DNA from: G963664935 sp963664935
GTDB lineage: Bacteria > Pseudomonadota > Gammaproteobacteria > Methylococcales > G963664935
Assembly: GCA_963664935.2 (NCBI GenBank)
Contig: CAXXSE010000006.1
Span: 868,001-932,000, forward strand
DNA length: 64,000 nucleotides
Reading direction: 5' to 3'
Both the position numbers and the translations under genes were made by a program. Below the pieces are notes generated by a model. That model did not search any database, had not been told where the DNA came from, and saw only the letters and a program-made list of their open reading frames with translations. Positions 54,230 through 64,000 of this stretch are shown piece after piece (within the stretch, counting starts at the first letter, position 1; each line of letters begins with the position of its first letter).

Positions 54230-56310
54230 GCGAAGAAAATTCGAGTTCGTCCCCCCGATTTTCGATCGGCATTGACCTTGGGACCACCAATAGTGTGTTG
54301 TCCTACGTCGATTTGCACGAAAGTGAGGATGAAAATATCGTGCAGGAAGTTCTGCCGATCCCCCAACTGATATCCCCGGGTGCTGTCGATGAAAAAGCCC
54401 AATTACCCTCGTTCCTTTACTTGGCGCATCCCGATGAGTTATCTGAATCCGATCCCGTGCTGCCTTGGGCGTCGAGTCCGGCTGCCAACGTCGGTTATCT
54501 GGCCCGGCAATTAGGCACCAAAACACCCATTCGATTAGTTTCAAGTGCTAAGAGCTGGCTGTGTCATTCGGGTGTCGACTGCCGCGCACCGATTTTGCCT
54601 ATAGAAGCGCCTAAAGAGATCGAGCGTGTGTCTCCATTGCAAGCTTCCATACATTTTTTGGAACATCTCCGCGATGCATGGAACTACCAGCATCCGGATT
54701 CACCGATCAATTCCCAAAATTTAACGATCACGGTACCCGCATCGTTTGACCCAGCGGCCCGTGAACTCACGATGGAAGCAGCGCGTACCGTTGGCATGAC
54801 CCAGGCGATTTTACTGGAAGAGCCGCAATCCGCCCTTTACAGCTGGATTCAAAGGAGTCATGGCGATTGGCGTGACCATGTCAGCATCGGAGATATTATT
54901 TTAGTCGTCGACGTAGGCGGCGGCACCACCGATTTATCCTTGATTGCCGTTACCGCGGACCAGGGTAATCTGGTTTTAAACCGGGTGGCCGTGGGCGATC
55001 ATATCTTATTGGGGGGCGATAATATGGACCTGGCCCTCGCCTATGTGGTTAAAGCCAAAGTCGAAGCCGATGGGAAAATGCTCGAGCCTTGGCAGATTCA
55101 AGGGCTTACCCATGGCTGCCGGGATGCCAAGGAAGCGATGTTGTCCGATCCAACCATCGATCAAGTACCTATTGTCGTACCCAGTCGTGGATCTAAGTTG
55201 ATTGGCGGTACTTTACGCACTGAACTGACCCGCGCGGAAATCAGCCAAACTTTGGTGGAAGGTTTTCTGCCAAAAGTGGGGGCTTCCGAACGTCCATTCT
55301 CCCAACCTCGAACCGGCTTGACCACTATTGCTCTTCCTTATGCCCAAGACCCTGGTATTACCCGGCACTTGGCGATATTTTTGAATCGCCAATTATCGGC
55401 TACCGGCGAACTCGAAGGGTTTAATCTCCCCGATAGCGCAAGTTTTTTGCACCCAACAGCAGTCTTACTCAATGGGGGTGTCTTTAAAGCAGAGGAACTA
55501 ACCAACCGTCTTATGGACGTTTTGAATGGTTGGCTAAACGCAGAGCAAGCGCCGGAAGCCCGATTGCTCGAAGGCGCCGATCTGGATTTGTCCGTTGCCC
55601 GAGGCGCTGCTTACTACGGATACGTTCGGCAGGGTGGGGGAGTCAGAATTCGAGGCGGCACGGCGGCAAGCTATTATATCGGGGTGGAAAGCGCGATGCC
55701 CGCGGTTCCGGGTATGCCACCACCGCTTCAGGCCGTGTGTATCGCACCGTTTGGGATTGAGGAAGGTATTCAGCAGGAATTACCGCCGCACGAGTTTGGA
55801 TTAGTGGTTGGAGAACCTGTTCGATTTCGATTTTTCGGTTCCACGGTCCGGCGTGAAGATCATGTGGGAACCCGACTGGATCATTGGATGCCGGATGAAC
55901 TCGAAGAATTGGATGAAATCGAAATTACTCTCGCGGGAGAAGACCGAAACCCCGGAGACGTGGTGCCCGTGCAACTGGGCGCGGCAGTAACCGAAGTCGG
56001 CACATTGCAACTAGAAGCTGTCGCCAAAGAAGGGGATCAACGTTGGAAAATCGAGTTCGACGTCCGAGCGGGAGAAGATGCGGGTGCAGTCATTGGAAAT
56101 CCCGAAAAAAGCGTGGAAGACTCGACCACCGATAACCATACATCGAGTGATGCGGAGGAATCGGACGTAGAGGATATTGAGACTTCATCGCCCATTCTCG
56201 ACCAGGAAGAAACCGCTGAGGAAGACACCGAAGTACAGACCGAATCTGACGATGTTCCGGAGTCACCAGAGGTGAAGAAGAAAAGTGGTTTCTGGGGTTT
56301 TAATAAGTAA
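54226..56310 (+). CDS. Hsp70-family chaperone, divergent (first of pair)
   Basis: 694 residues, GTG start overlapping the DUF2760 stop. Actin-type ATPase motifs: FSIGIDLGTTNSVLSYV (phosphate 1), VVDVGGGTTDLSLI (phosphate 2), LLNGGVFKAEELTNR (adenosine region). The ATPase domain has insertions relative to DnaK. The substrate-binding region is short, and the acidic C-terminus (TTDNHTSSDAEESDVEDIE... EEDTEVQTESDD) replaces the DnaK lid and EEVD tail. Forms an operon with DUF2760 and a second Hsp70. Confidence 0.88.
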   Translation: MSEENSSSSPRFSIGIDLGTTNSVLSYVDLHESEDENIVQEVLPIPQLISPGAVDEKAQLPSFLYLAHPDELSESDPVLPWASSPAANVGYLARQLGTKTPIRLVSSAKSWLCHSGVDCRAPILPIEAPKEIERVSPLQASIHFLEHLRDAWNYQHPDSPINSQNLTITVPASFDPAARELTMEAARTVGMTQAILLEEPQSALYSWIQRSHGDWRDHVSIGDIILVVDVGGGTTDLSLIAVTADQGNLVLNRVAVGDHILLGGDNMDLALAYVVKAKVEADGKMLEPWQIQGLTHGCRDAKEAMLSDPTIDQVPIVVPSRGSKLIGGTLRTELTRAEISQTLVEGFLPKVGASERPFSQPRTGLTTIALPYAQDPGITRHLAIFLNRQLSATGELEGFNLPDSASFLHPTAVLLNGGVFKAEELTNRLMDVLNGWLNAEQAPEARLLEGADLDLSVARGAAYYGYVRQGGGVRIRGGTAASYYIGVESAMPAVPGMPPPLQAVCIAPFGIEEGIQQELPPHEFGLVVGEPVRFRFFGSTVRREDHVGTRLDHWMPDELEELDEIEITLAGEDRNPGDVVPVQLGAAVTEVGTLQLEAVAKEGDQRWKIEFDVRAGEDAGAVIGNPEKSVEDSTTDNHTSSDAEESDVEDIETSSPILDQEETAEEDTEVQTESDDVPESPEVKKKSGFWGFNK

Positions 56311-56320
56311 TCCCTAAGCG

Positions 56321-59116
56321 TTGAGAAATTCCTCTAGAACTAACGCATCTAGATATCTAGTCGGGATAGACCTTGGTACGACCCATACCGTAGTCGCTTA
56401 TGTCGATACTCAGGAAAAAGAACCTGAAGTCCGGCTTTTCCCCATCCAACAACTGGTAGCGCCGGGAGAAATCGATGAGCGTCCGATGTTACCTTCGGTG
56501 CGTTACCACCCAACCGATGGGGAATTGATCGACGCCGATACTCGGTTGCCCTGGCCAAAACCCGATATCGGAGACAATGTCCCGCAATCGGTCGTGGGCG
56601 CCTTAGCCCGTCAGTTGGGTTCTAAAACCCGCGGCCGTCAGATCACCAGCGCCAAAAGTTGGCTTTGCCATGGCGCCGTGGATCGTACCGCGGATATCCT
56701 ACCGTGGGGCGCGCCTGAGGGTGTGGCAAAAATTTCGCCGGTCCTCGCCAGCGCTGATTTTCTCTCGCACATTCGGTCGGCCTGGAATCTTCGATTTCGA
56801 TCCGATCCTTTGGAGAACCAATCCATCGTTGTGACGGTACCCGCTTCTTTCGATGAAGCGGCTCGCGCTTTAACCGTTGAGGCGGCCGATTCCGCAGGTC
56901 TTAATGGGGTGAAATTACTCGAAGAACCCCAGGCTGTTTTCTACGATTGGTTAATGCGGCATCAGCACAATCTTATTACGTCGCTGCAAAATATCCGATT
57001 GGTACTGATTTGCGACGTCGGAGGAGGAACCACCGATTTTACTTTGATTCAAATTGAAACTTCTGAAGATGATCCGAAATTAAGCCGTATCGGGGTTGGC
57101 GACCATCTCATGCTTGGGGGTGACAATATCGATTTAGCCTTGGCCCATCGGGTTGAAAAACAATTGGAATCAGGCAATAAGCGTTTATCGACGGCCGAAT
57201 TGTTTCAGTTACTTGAACAATGCCGTTCAGCTAAGGAAAAACTGCTGTCTGATAACGCTCCGGAATGTGCCCAGGTTACTTTGTTGGGTTCGGGCGCTAA
57301 ATTAATCGGAGGGGCGCGAACCGTTGATATTACAAAAAATGAAGTACGTGAGATAGTTCTGGATGGCTTTTTCCCGAAAACCGCATTTGAGGAAATTTCC
57401 GAACGTAGGCGAAGTGGTGTGGTCGAATTCGGATTACCCTACGTTGCCGACCCTGCGGTTAGCAAGCACATTGCGGCCTTTTTGAAATACCACGCTCAAG
57501 CGTGCCGCAAGGCGTTAGACGATGAAGACGGCGTGCCGGTTCCAGATGCGATTCTCTTGAATGGTGGGGTTTTTCGCAGCCCAATAATTACCAACCGTGT
57601 ACTTGAATTGATCGGTTCGTGGAGTGGTAAAACGGTAACGCAGCTCGAAAATCCCCGGCCTGATTTATCGGTTGCCTATGGCGCCGTGGCTTATGCCCTT
57701 TCCCGCCGGACTGGAAAGATTCAACGTATCGGTGGTGGGTCCGCCCGGAGTTATTTTCTGAGCGTTGAGAGTGAAGACTATAGTGATCAACAAGGTGTTT
57801 GCATTCTCCCCAAAGCGACCGAAGAAAACACCGGGGTCCGGCTTAGTCAACGAACGTTTTTACTCAAATTGGATCAGCCGGTTCGATTCCATTTGGTTTC
57901 GACAACCGAAGACACCGAATATCAAGCCGGCGATATGGTTGATATTGAAGAAGATCGATTTATTTCGTTGCCTCCTCTCGCTACCGCTATGGATCGGAAA
58001 AATCTTGCGCAAAACCAAGAAGTACCCGTGCAACTACTGACCACGCTCACCGAAGTTGGCACATTACAATTACAGTGCGTATCGGTCAATGATTCCGGAC
58101 AACGTTGGGATGTAGAGTTTCAAGTTCGCAAACAATACGCGATGAATGCGTCGTCAATCGATAGGTTGCCTCACTCGTTTCCGGATGCCGCGAAGCAAGT
58201 TCAACTGATTTTTGGAAAAAAATCCAAGCAATTAGCACCCAAAGCGATTAAAGGATTGCGAGCCGAACTTGAAAAATTGATGGGGCCACGCATCGGATGG
58301 AATACAACTATTCTACGCGCACTTTTTGGTGTATTGCTGGAAGGCATCAAACACCGGCGGCGTTCAGCCAACCACGAGCGTATCTGGTTGAGTTTGAGTG
58401 GGTATTGCCTTCGCCCCGGTTTTGGCGATTCCCTAGACGATTGGCGAATCGAGCAGCTTTGGCGAATGTATTCCCAGAATCTACAGTTCACCAATGAATC
58501 CCAAAACTGGTCGGAGTGGTGGACCTTGTGGAGGCGGGTTGCGGGCGGTTTAGACACCGGACAACAGCAACAAATCTTTGATGATATTTCTAAATTCATT
58601 AATCCGGCGACGGCCCGGCAAGGCAAAACAGCCGCGACCCTCAAGAAACGAGGTTATGACGATATGGTGCGGCTTGCGGGTGTGCTGGAACGGCTTGGCG
58701 CCGATAAAAAAATCATGCTCGGCGGATGGCTGTTAAAAAGACTCCAAAAAGCCAGTGAATCCCATCAAACCTGGTGGGCGCTCGGCCGTATTGGCGCACG
58801 GGTTCCATTTCATGGTAGTACACATAATTTAGTTCCGAAACACGATGCAAGCCAATGGTTAAATCAGATTTTGGAATTGGATTGGAAAAAAGCCATTAAC
58901 ATCCCCTTTGCGGCAACCATGATTGCCCGTATGAATGGCGATCGCGAATGGGATATTGACGCTAAATTACGGGATAATGTCGTTGAACGCTTGGGTGAAA
59001 TCAAAGCACCCACCTCCTGGGTCGAAATGGTTCAACAACGCCAAGAACTGGACGAAGCCGACGAAAAACGAATATTTGGTGAGGCGTTGCCTCCTGGGTT
59101 GAAGTTGCTAAATTAA
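56321..59116 (+). CDS. Hsp70-family chaperone with DUF3731-type C-terminus (second of pair)
   Basis: 931 residues from TTG 56321, the only start before RYLVGIDLGTTHTVVAYV. ICDVGGGTTDFTLIQ and LLNGGVFRSPIITNR are the other ATPase motifs. It shares gene order and many segments with the first Hsp70 (ITSAKSWLCH vs SSAKSWLCH), so the two arose by duplication. The last 300 residues (PRIGWNTTILRALFGVLLEGIKHRRRSANHERIWLSLSG and TWWALGRIGARVPFHG) form a helical DUF3731-like extension not found in DnaK. Ten bases after the previous stop; same operon. Confidence 0.88.
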   Translation: MRNSSRTNASRYLVGIDLGTTHTVVAYVDTQEKEPEVRLFPIQQLVAPGEIDERPMLPSVRYHPTDGELIDADTRLPWPKPDIGDNVPQSVVGALARQLGSKTRGRQITSAKSWLCHGAVDRTADILPWGAPEGVAKISPVLASADFLSHIRSAWNLRFRSDPLENQSIVVTVPASFDEAARALTVEAADSAGLNGVKLLEEPQAVFYDWLMRHQHNLITSLQNIRLVLICDVGGGTTDFTLIQIETSEDDPKLSRIGVGDHLMLGGDNIDLALAHRVEKQLESGNKRLSTAELFQLLEQCRSAKEKLLSDNAPECAQVTLLGSGAKLIGGARTVDITKNEVREIVLDGFFPKTAFEEISERRRSGVVEFGLPYVADPAVSKHIAAFLKYHAQACRKALDDEDGVPVPDAILLNGGVFRSPIITNRVLELIGSWSGKTVTQLENPRPDLSVAYGAVAYALSRRTGKIQRIGGGSARSYFLSVESEDYSDQQGVCILPKATEENTGVRLSQRTFLLKLDQPVRFHLVSTTEDTEYQAGDMVDIEEDRFISLPPLATAMDRKNLAQNQEVPVQLLTTLTEVGTLQLQCVSVNDSGQRWDVEFQVRKQYAMNASSIDRLPHSFPDAAKQVQLIFGKKSKQLAPKAIKGLRAELEKLMGPRIGWNTTILRALFGVLLEGIKHRRRSANHERIWLSLSGYCLRPGFGDSLDDWRIEQLWRMYSQNLQFTNESQNWSEWWTLWRRVAGGLDTGQQQQIFDDISKFINPATARQGKTAATLKKRGYDDMVRLAGVLERLGADKKIMLGGWLLKRLQKASESHQTWWALGRIGARVPFHGSTHNLVPKHDASQWLNQILELDWKKAINIPFAATMIARMNGDREWDIDAKLRDNVVERLGEIKAPTSWVEMVQQRQELDEADEKRIFGEALPPGLKLLN

Positions 59117-59144
59117 ATGTAACTATTCAGCTCACCCTTGAAAT

Positions 59145-59366
59145 GTGATCTGTTATTTATCTTTAGGACATAACGGTGAAGAGCGGCGATTGCGGTATCG
59201 AGAATATGTAGAAAGTGCAATTCCTGTTGGGGAATGGGCCTTTATCCAGGAGTCGGTTGCAAGAGGCCAACTGACCGGCGATGGCCGATACATTGAAGAA
59301 GTTGAAAAAATCATTGGTCGTCGAATCGAATATCGTCGTCCGGGAAGGCCAAAGAAACGGAAATAG
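59145..59366 (+). pseudogene. C-terminal fragment of a REP-associated (RAYT) transposase
   Basis: CYLSLGHNGEERRLRYREYVESAIP, then IEEVEKIIGRRIEYRRPGRPKK: the L-G-x-x-x-x-R-x-x-x-Y-R-x-Y and terminal GRR...GRPKK features of RAYT proteins. The catalytic HUH part is missing. Confidence 0.7.
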
Positions 59367-59399
59367 GGTAATAAATAAATCTGTCCCCTTTTTTCCTTT

Positions 59400-59621
59400 T
59401 TTCTCCAACCGTCGGCTATCCGCATCAGCTGGGCTCGCTTGCTGAAACGGGTGTTCGATATCGACATCGAACGCTCTCCTCATTGTGGGGGTGAACTGAA
59501 AATCATCGCCGCCATCGAGGAACCCACGGTGATCGCTAAGATCCTTGCCCATCTTGGCTTGCCCACCAGGGCACCGCCTCGCGCACCGCCCCAGGCATTC
59601 TGTCTATCCGTAACCGCCTAA
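59400..59621 (+). pseudogene. C-terminal fragment of an IS91-family transposase
   Basis: KRVFDIDIERSPHCGGELKIIAAIEEPTVIAKILAHLGLPTRAPPRAPPQ is the conserved IS91-type zinc-containing tail (CGG, IIAAIE, HLGLP). Nothing of the Y2 HUH domain is present, so this is only a scar of the element. Confidence 0.8.
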
Positions 59622-59939
59622 ATCCAAACCAACAGCCACTTCAATCCGGTTCAGTCTTGATCCGATGATCCCCTATGGTCTTCGCCTTCCAAAACGATTC
59701 AATTTGCCAAAATCTTGGCATTGATCAGGGAAAAAGACCACACAAAGAGCCAAAATTTCCAGTTTTAGATCGTGATTGACAACTCATTGCGCCATTGGCA
59801 CTTTCTCATTTGAGTAAAAAGGTGGTTTATTTTTCCTATACTCAACTGTGCTGTTTCCTCTGTGCTTTCATTAGGTTGCCCGATTTTTGTACCGACCATG
59901 AGTTTTACTTATGATATGGTCTAGTTTTTGGGGTCCACT
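59622..59939. other. Gene-free stretch between relics
   Basis: No gene. Sequence after the IS91 tail up to the vapC relic; no repeats noted. Confidence 0.4.
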
Positions 59940-60236
59940 ATATCTGTTACGCTTGGTGAATTGATCTACGGCGCTGAAAAATCAGCTCAACCGGAGCTGA
60001 ATCTAACCGATATCGAAGGTTTGGCCGCGCGTCTGGAAGTATTGTCATTCGATGAGGAAGCGGCGGCACATTTTGGTCAATTGCGCGCCGAATTGGCCAA
60101 AATAGGCAAACCAATTGGCTCCTATGATCAAATGATTGCCGGCCATGCTCGATCGTTGGGTTTAATACTGGTTACCAATAATATGCGCGAGTTTGAGAGA
60201 GTGCCGAGGTTGCGTTTGGATAGTTGGTTGGAATGA
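59940..60236 (+). pseudogene. vapC: VapC-type PIN toxin lacking its N-terminus
   Basis: ISVTLGELIYGAEKSAQ, then IGSYDQMIAGHARSLGLILVTNNMREFERVPRLRLDSWL: the middle and C-terminal PIN-domain acidic residues (E in TLGEL, D in SYDQ, N/D in TNNMREF). The first strand with the catalytic D (LLDTNI) and any antitoxin gene are missing. Fragment only. Confidence 0.8.
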
Positions 60237-60374
60237 ATTGAGATGTTATTTGAAAGTGTACCAAGTATTGTTTCAGCTAAGTCTAGGGTATCGCTATAAT
60301 CAAGTGGTCATTAGTCTGTAACATAATTAGTCATCTCTTGTTTTGTGATTTTTTTTAAAAGGAGCTTATTTGAC

Positions 60375-63300
60375 ATGAAAGATATTCTACATATTTCCGA
60401 TTTACACATTTCAACGTCTGAAAAATATGGTTTTAGCCCCCAAAAAGTAGAATCTGTATTAAATGTTTTACTTCAGGACATTAAGCAATTGGAAGGTTCG
60501 CAAAATATAATAGTTGACACTATTTTTTTTACAGGCGATATAGTTTGTAGTGGAAAAAAAGGAGAATATAAACTATTTGAAAATATTTTTTTAGCTCCTT
60601 TGCTTTCAGCGCTTAATCTTAACGCTAAGGATTTTTATTTTGTTCCAGGGAACCATGATGTTAAGCGTAGCAGTATTGATAGATTTGAATCTGCTTATAG
60701 AGAAAGTGCAAGTGTTGAAGAAATAAACAAGCTTTGTAAAGATATTCAAAATTGTACTGAAAAATCAATTCGATTAAATGATTTTAACCAGTTCAAAAAG
60801 AAATGGGACGATAATAAAGAGAATATATTATTTAAAGGTGGTCTTTTTACTACCTACAAAATAGATACGTAACTTTATTTAATTTGCTTGAATTCTGCTT
60901 GGCTTGCCCAAGATGATAATGACAAAGGTAAACTTCAAATATCAGCGAGCCAAACAAAAATGGCTATTAAGAAAATACCCTTAAAGTCTCAAGTAATACT
61001 ATTGATGCACCATCCAATAGATTGGCTAGCCTCGCAAGATTCAAATCTTTTTTCATCATTTGTAGAGAAATATATTGATGTGATTCTCTTTGGGCATATG
61101 CATGAATTTAGGCAGATAGCTGAAAAAAGTTTTGAGGATATAACAATAAGGTTACAAGCGGGAACAATCGATACCAAAAATACTTATTCAGGTTATTCTC
61201 TTATCAGTCATTCATAATGATAACAATTTCAAATATGGGAGAGTTATCTATAGAAAATATGATAAATCCAATGAATCATTTTGTGCTTGGAAAGATCGTG
61301 GTAAAAAAGGTATTTTTGATTTTTCTTTTGATAGTTCTCTTTCATTCGATACAGTTAAATTTTCAAACTTATCAAATAAAATCCTAAAAGCTATTGATAG
61401 GAAGTTATTAATTAATTATATTCTTCGGGATGAAAATAATAAATCAATCAGTGAATTGTTTGTTGAACCAAACTTTGCACTTCCTGATTTTTTAACAAAA
61501 GACCCAAATGAAAATAAACTAGATTCTTTAGATAAAATTTTATCACATGATGGAGTAGTTGTAATATTTGGAGGCACAAATAAAGGAAAAACCTTTTTGT
61601 TATTGTATATCTATGCTATTTTTTTAGCCAAACAAGAAGATAAACAATTTAGCGATATTGTCTTTTATATTGATGCTTTAAAAACTGCACTCAATTCAAA
61701 ATCTAAAATCATACAAGCACTATGTCAAGTATACATAGATAATGACTTAGGGACTTCTTTTGAATCGAAGCTTAAACAAAGTATTCACGATGGCAATGCT
61801 TTAATAATTATTGATAATTTATCCAGTATGAATGAGGTTTCAAAAGAAACACTCTTGAACTTTATGGAAGTATTCTCTTCCTGTAAATTTATTACAAGCT
61901 CATCCAATATATGTGAACTTGAGGTTTATACCGAACTATCAAGTAGGAAAAAATTAAATGGAGCAGGTACATCTATTAGGGGGATTAAAAAGGAAAAATA
62001 TTCGACAAATTATTTCAAAATGGAAAAATTTAACAACGATAAAAAATACAGATGGAGTATATAACGAAGTTATTAAAGTTGTGAAACATTCGCAATTACC
62101 TCATAACCATTTTATTTATTCAATGTTGTTATCAATTTATGAAAATAAGAGGGAATTAAAAGGGTTATTTACTGAGGCGAATTTAATAGAAAATTTCGTT
62201 GAGATCTTATTAAAGAAGCATTGTATTTATACTTCATGGCAAAAACCTCAATTTAAAACGCTACTTCACTTCTTAGGATTCCTAAGTAAAAACATGATTA
62301 CTTGGCGAAAAAACCAAATAGATAAAAATGGGGTAATAAAGATTGCATTAGAATTTAATAAAAAGACGATGCACTCATATATAGTTGATGATTACATTAA
62401 TCCTTTAATCAACAGTGGAATTATCAAAATTAATGATAATTTAATCGAATTCTCACAACTGTGTTTTCTTAATTATGCTATTTCATATTTTATGAAACAT
62501 GACCAAGAATTAAAAGACTTTGTACTAAGTGAGGATAATTATCTTACGTTAAACAAAGCAGTTGAATATTTTGCTTCCGAGAATCCGTCTACTTATGAGC
62601 TTCTTAATTTTATTAGGAAAAAAGTTGATGATTCAAAGCGCCATGTCGCTGAAATTATCAAAAAAGAACAAGATCTAAATATTTATAACCTTGATTTTGA
62701 AAATATGGGGAATTTATCATTATTGGATATAGCGTCTGCATCTGATGAGTTCGAAAAAAAGATTAACGAGATTAAAGCAGATCGTGTTAGAAACGATGAA
62801 ATGATGGATAATATTGATCCAATTGATGAGTGTGATGAATTTGGTGGCGTCTATCAAGATAAACATTTAAGTAGTAAAAAAATATTCATGAAAAACTTCA
62901 GTTGGATTTATCTCTCTATTCTAGAATATTTAGAAGTACAGAATTACTGATGGAACCAGATGAAATACTGCGTATATTCGATGATATAGTCGAGGGTTAT
63001 TTGTTTTTAATTAAAGCATTAATTGCTAGATTGGATGAAAATATTATTATTCCAATTATGCTTCCAAAAATTGAAGAAGAATTAATTGGTGATCATATTG
63101 ACGATCAAAAGAAAGAAGAAATTATTAAATTGTTTAAGACATTTCTTTCAATTATCAGAGGGGCAATGCCTAATTATGTTCAAAAGTTGATGAGTGAAGA
63201 TTTGGGGACTAAGAAACCACGTTTTGAAAACATTGTTAAAAACAAATTAACTAAGACGGATGACGAGATAGTAATTTCATTATTGACATATCTTTTAATA

Positions 63301-63528
63301 GATTTATGGGAAGGAAGTACTAGACCTCATGTAAAAAATCTCATGAATAACGAAGGCAGTTTTTCTAAAACCACACTGTTTTTCAAAATAATTCAAATAT
63401 TGAGTAACGATTATAATTTAAGCGAAGGCGACCAAAAATACTTAAAAAAGTCGGCAACTAAATTAATTGTGAATAATAAAAATGGTTTGGCAGAAAGGTT
63501 ACAATTATTTGCAGATTCAATTCGCTAG
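60375..63528 (+). pseudogene. Metallophosphoesterase-STAND NTPase defence-type protein, broken
   Basis: RBS AAGGAG precedes ATG 60375. Calcineurin-like phosphoesterase: ILHISDLHIS, FFTGDIVCSG, FVPGNHDV, LMHHPIDW, LFGHMHEFR. A TAA at 60870-60872 interrupts between YKIDT and LYLICLNSAWL, in frame. One base is gained near 61210; then comes the NTPase: Walker A FGGTNKGKTFLLL, Walker B NALIIIDNLSSM. Further shifts near 61955 (in AAAAAA) and near 62895 lead to the helical STAND C-terminus ending at 63528. About 1050 residues originally. Nucleic acid or phage-component sensing by STAND with a phosphoesterase effector is known as a defence architecture; the role here is inferred. AT-rich, clearly foreign. 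Confidence 0.8.
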
Positions 63529-63613
63529 TACAACAGATTACTTATTCTAAGTGTTCACAACAGGGATATGCATTGTTAGGGTTCGTACAACTCAGGGCCA
63601 AACCTACCCATTG

Positions 63614-63803
63614 TCAATTTATACCTAAGCGTTCCAGTGTGTTTTTAGTGGGTACGCCATCTTTATTCCAGCCTCAGAGTTCATAATACTCCGGCAACAT
63701 TTTATCCAGATCATTGACTCTACCTTTAGCTGGCCCGGTTTTGGCGGCGTCTTTGAGCATGCGCTTAGGCAGGGTGTCAAAGAAAAGGGTCAAGTCTTTG
63801 CTT
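63614..63803 (-). pseudogene. C-terminal relic of an aldehyde ferredoxin oxidoreductase
   Basis: The minus strand reads LFFDTLPKRMLKDAAKTGPAKG, then LDKMLPEYYEL-stop-GWNKDGVPTKNTLERLGIN-stop. This is the AOR tail (FFDtLP..., EYYELRGWd..G.Pt..kLe.LGL); the TGA stands for the Arg codon CGA. Only about 60 codons remain. Confidence 0.75.
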
Positions 63804-64000
63804 TAATTAAACCCGCGATATCATTAATCGTATTCGCCCGCGTGATATCGATTTCAATTGCTCTTTGGCATCGCGTGACAATCCCCGACACACTTGCATA
63901 GTGTCCGAACCCAAAGTACAAAGCAATTTCATTGAGTGGGTAACCGGCGATTTTTCGCGCAATATAAATGGCGGCCATCCGACCCGGATTTCTATTTCCC
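63790..64000 (-). pseudogene. DnaA_C-type tail of a RAYT/transposase-like protein, partial at window edge
   Basis: NPGRMAAIYIARKIAGYPLNEIALYFGFGHYASVSGIVTRC is a DnaA domain IV-like helix-turn-helix as found at the C-terminus of many RAYT-type transposases. The 5' part lies outside the window; whether the gene is whole cannot be seen. Its end overlaps the AOR relic. Confidence 0.6.

Overview
This window looks like gammaproteobacterial chromosome that is unusually full of mobile and decaying DNA. The points towards this placement are: N-type (alternate) F-ATPase genes; a LOG-family protein; gltX; a DUF2760-Hsp70-Hsp70 cluster; a PFGI-1/SPI-7-class ICE backbone; a YfhL-type ferredoxin beside a coaD remnant; and FNR-like boxes. 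No rRNA or species-level marker is present, so I do not name a genus.

Layout. 1-1.9 kb: start of an N-ATPase operon (atpD-atpC-atpQ, minus strand), with a frameshift in atpD. 2.2-3.6 kb: a complete 1.4-kb insertion sequence. 3.6-5.4 kb: a LOG-family protein and a small membrane protein behind a perfect FNR-type box. 6.4-19.9 kb: remnant of a PFGI-1-class ICE. It keeps the regulatory and replication module (HTH protein, FlhD/FlhC-like SetDC-type activators, ParA, ParB, DUF2857, STY4528-type, PFL_4669-type, DUF3158, SSB, DUF3577, RadC, ArdC) and the stub of an integrase. The type IV secretion genes are gone and several remaining genes are broken. Three genes share a repeated leader that can hide their ribosome-binding site.

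19.9-51.2 kb: a roughly 31-kb island integrated in a tRNA-Thr(TGT) gene. It is bounded by a 48-bp repeat of the tRNA 3' part, with a 22-bp repeat just inside each end. It carries a frameshifted P4-type integrase and AlpA; an AT-rich phage-like segment (22-32.5 kb) with TATAAATA promoter-like boxes and a 1614-codon frame encoding family B polymerase, PrimPol and SF2 helicase, interrupted only by three TAA codons; methylase relics; a flavin monooxygenase; ferredoxin; coaD relic; endonuclease I; and a type III-like restriction operon (HTH, Res, GxxExxY, Mod, unknown, ParE-UvrD helicase) hit by two IS200 remnants. It ends with a tRNA-Gly and an H-NS gene.

51.4-64 kb: chromosomal gltX and the DUF2760-Hsp70-Hsp70 operon. 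After these come fragments of RAYT, IS91 and vapC genes, a broken metallophosphoesterase-STAND defence gene, an aldehyde ferredoxin oxidoreductase C-terminal relic and a DnaA_C-type RAYT tail.

Two identical 227-bp MITEs share their ends with the 1.4-kb IS. Single-base frameshifts are frequent across the window (atpD, radC, ardC, both integrase units or transposases, endA, res, the STAND gene). They may be genuine decay or indel error in the assembly; raw reads would decide. The best candidate for something new is the TATAAATA/PolB-PrimPol-helicase segment in its P4-like integrative frame, followed by the RBS-hiding ICE leaders.
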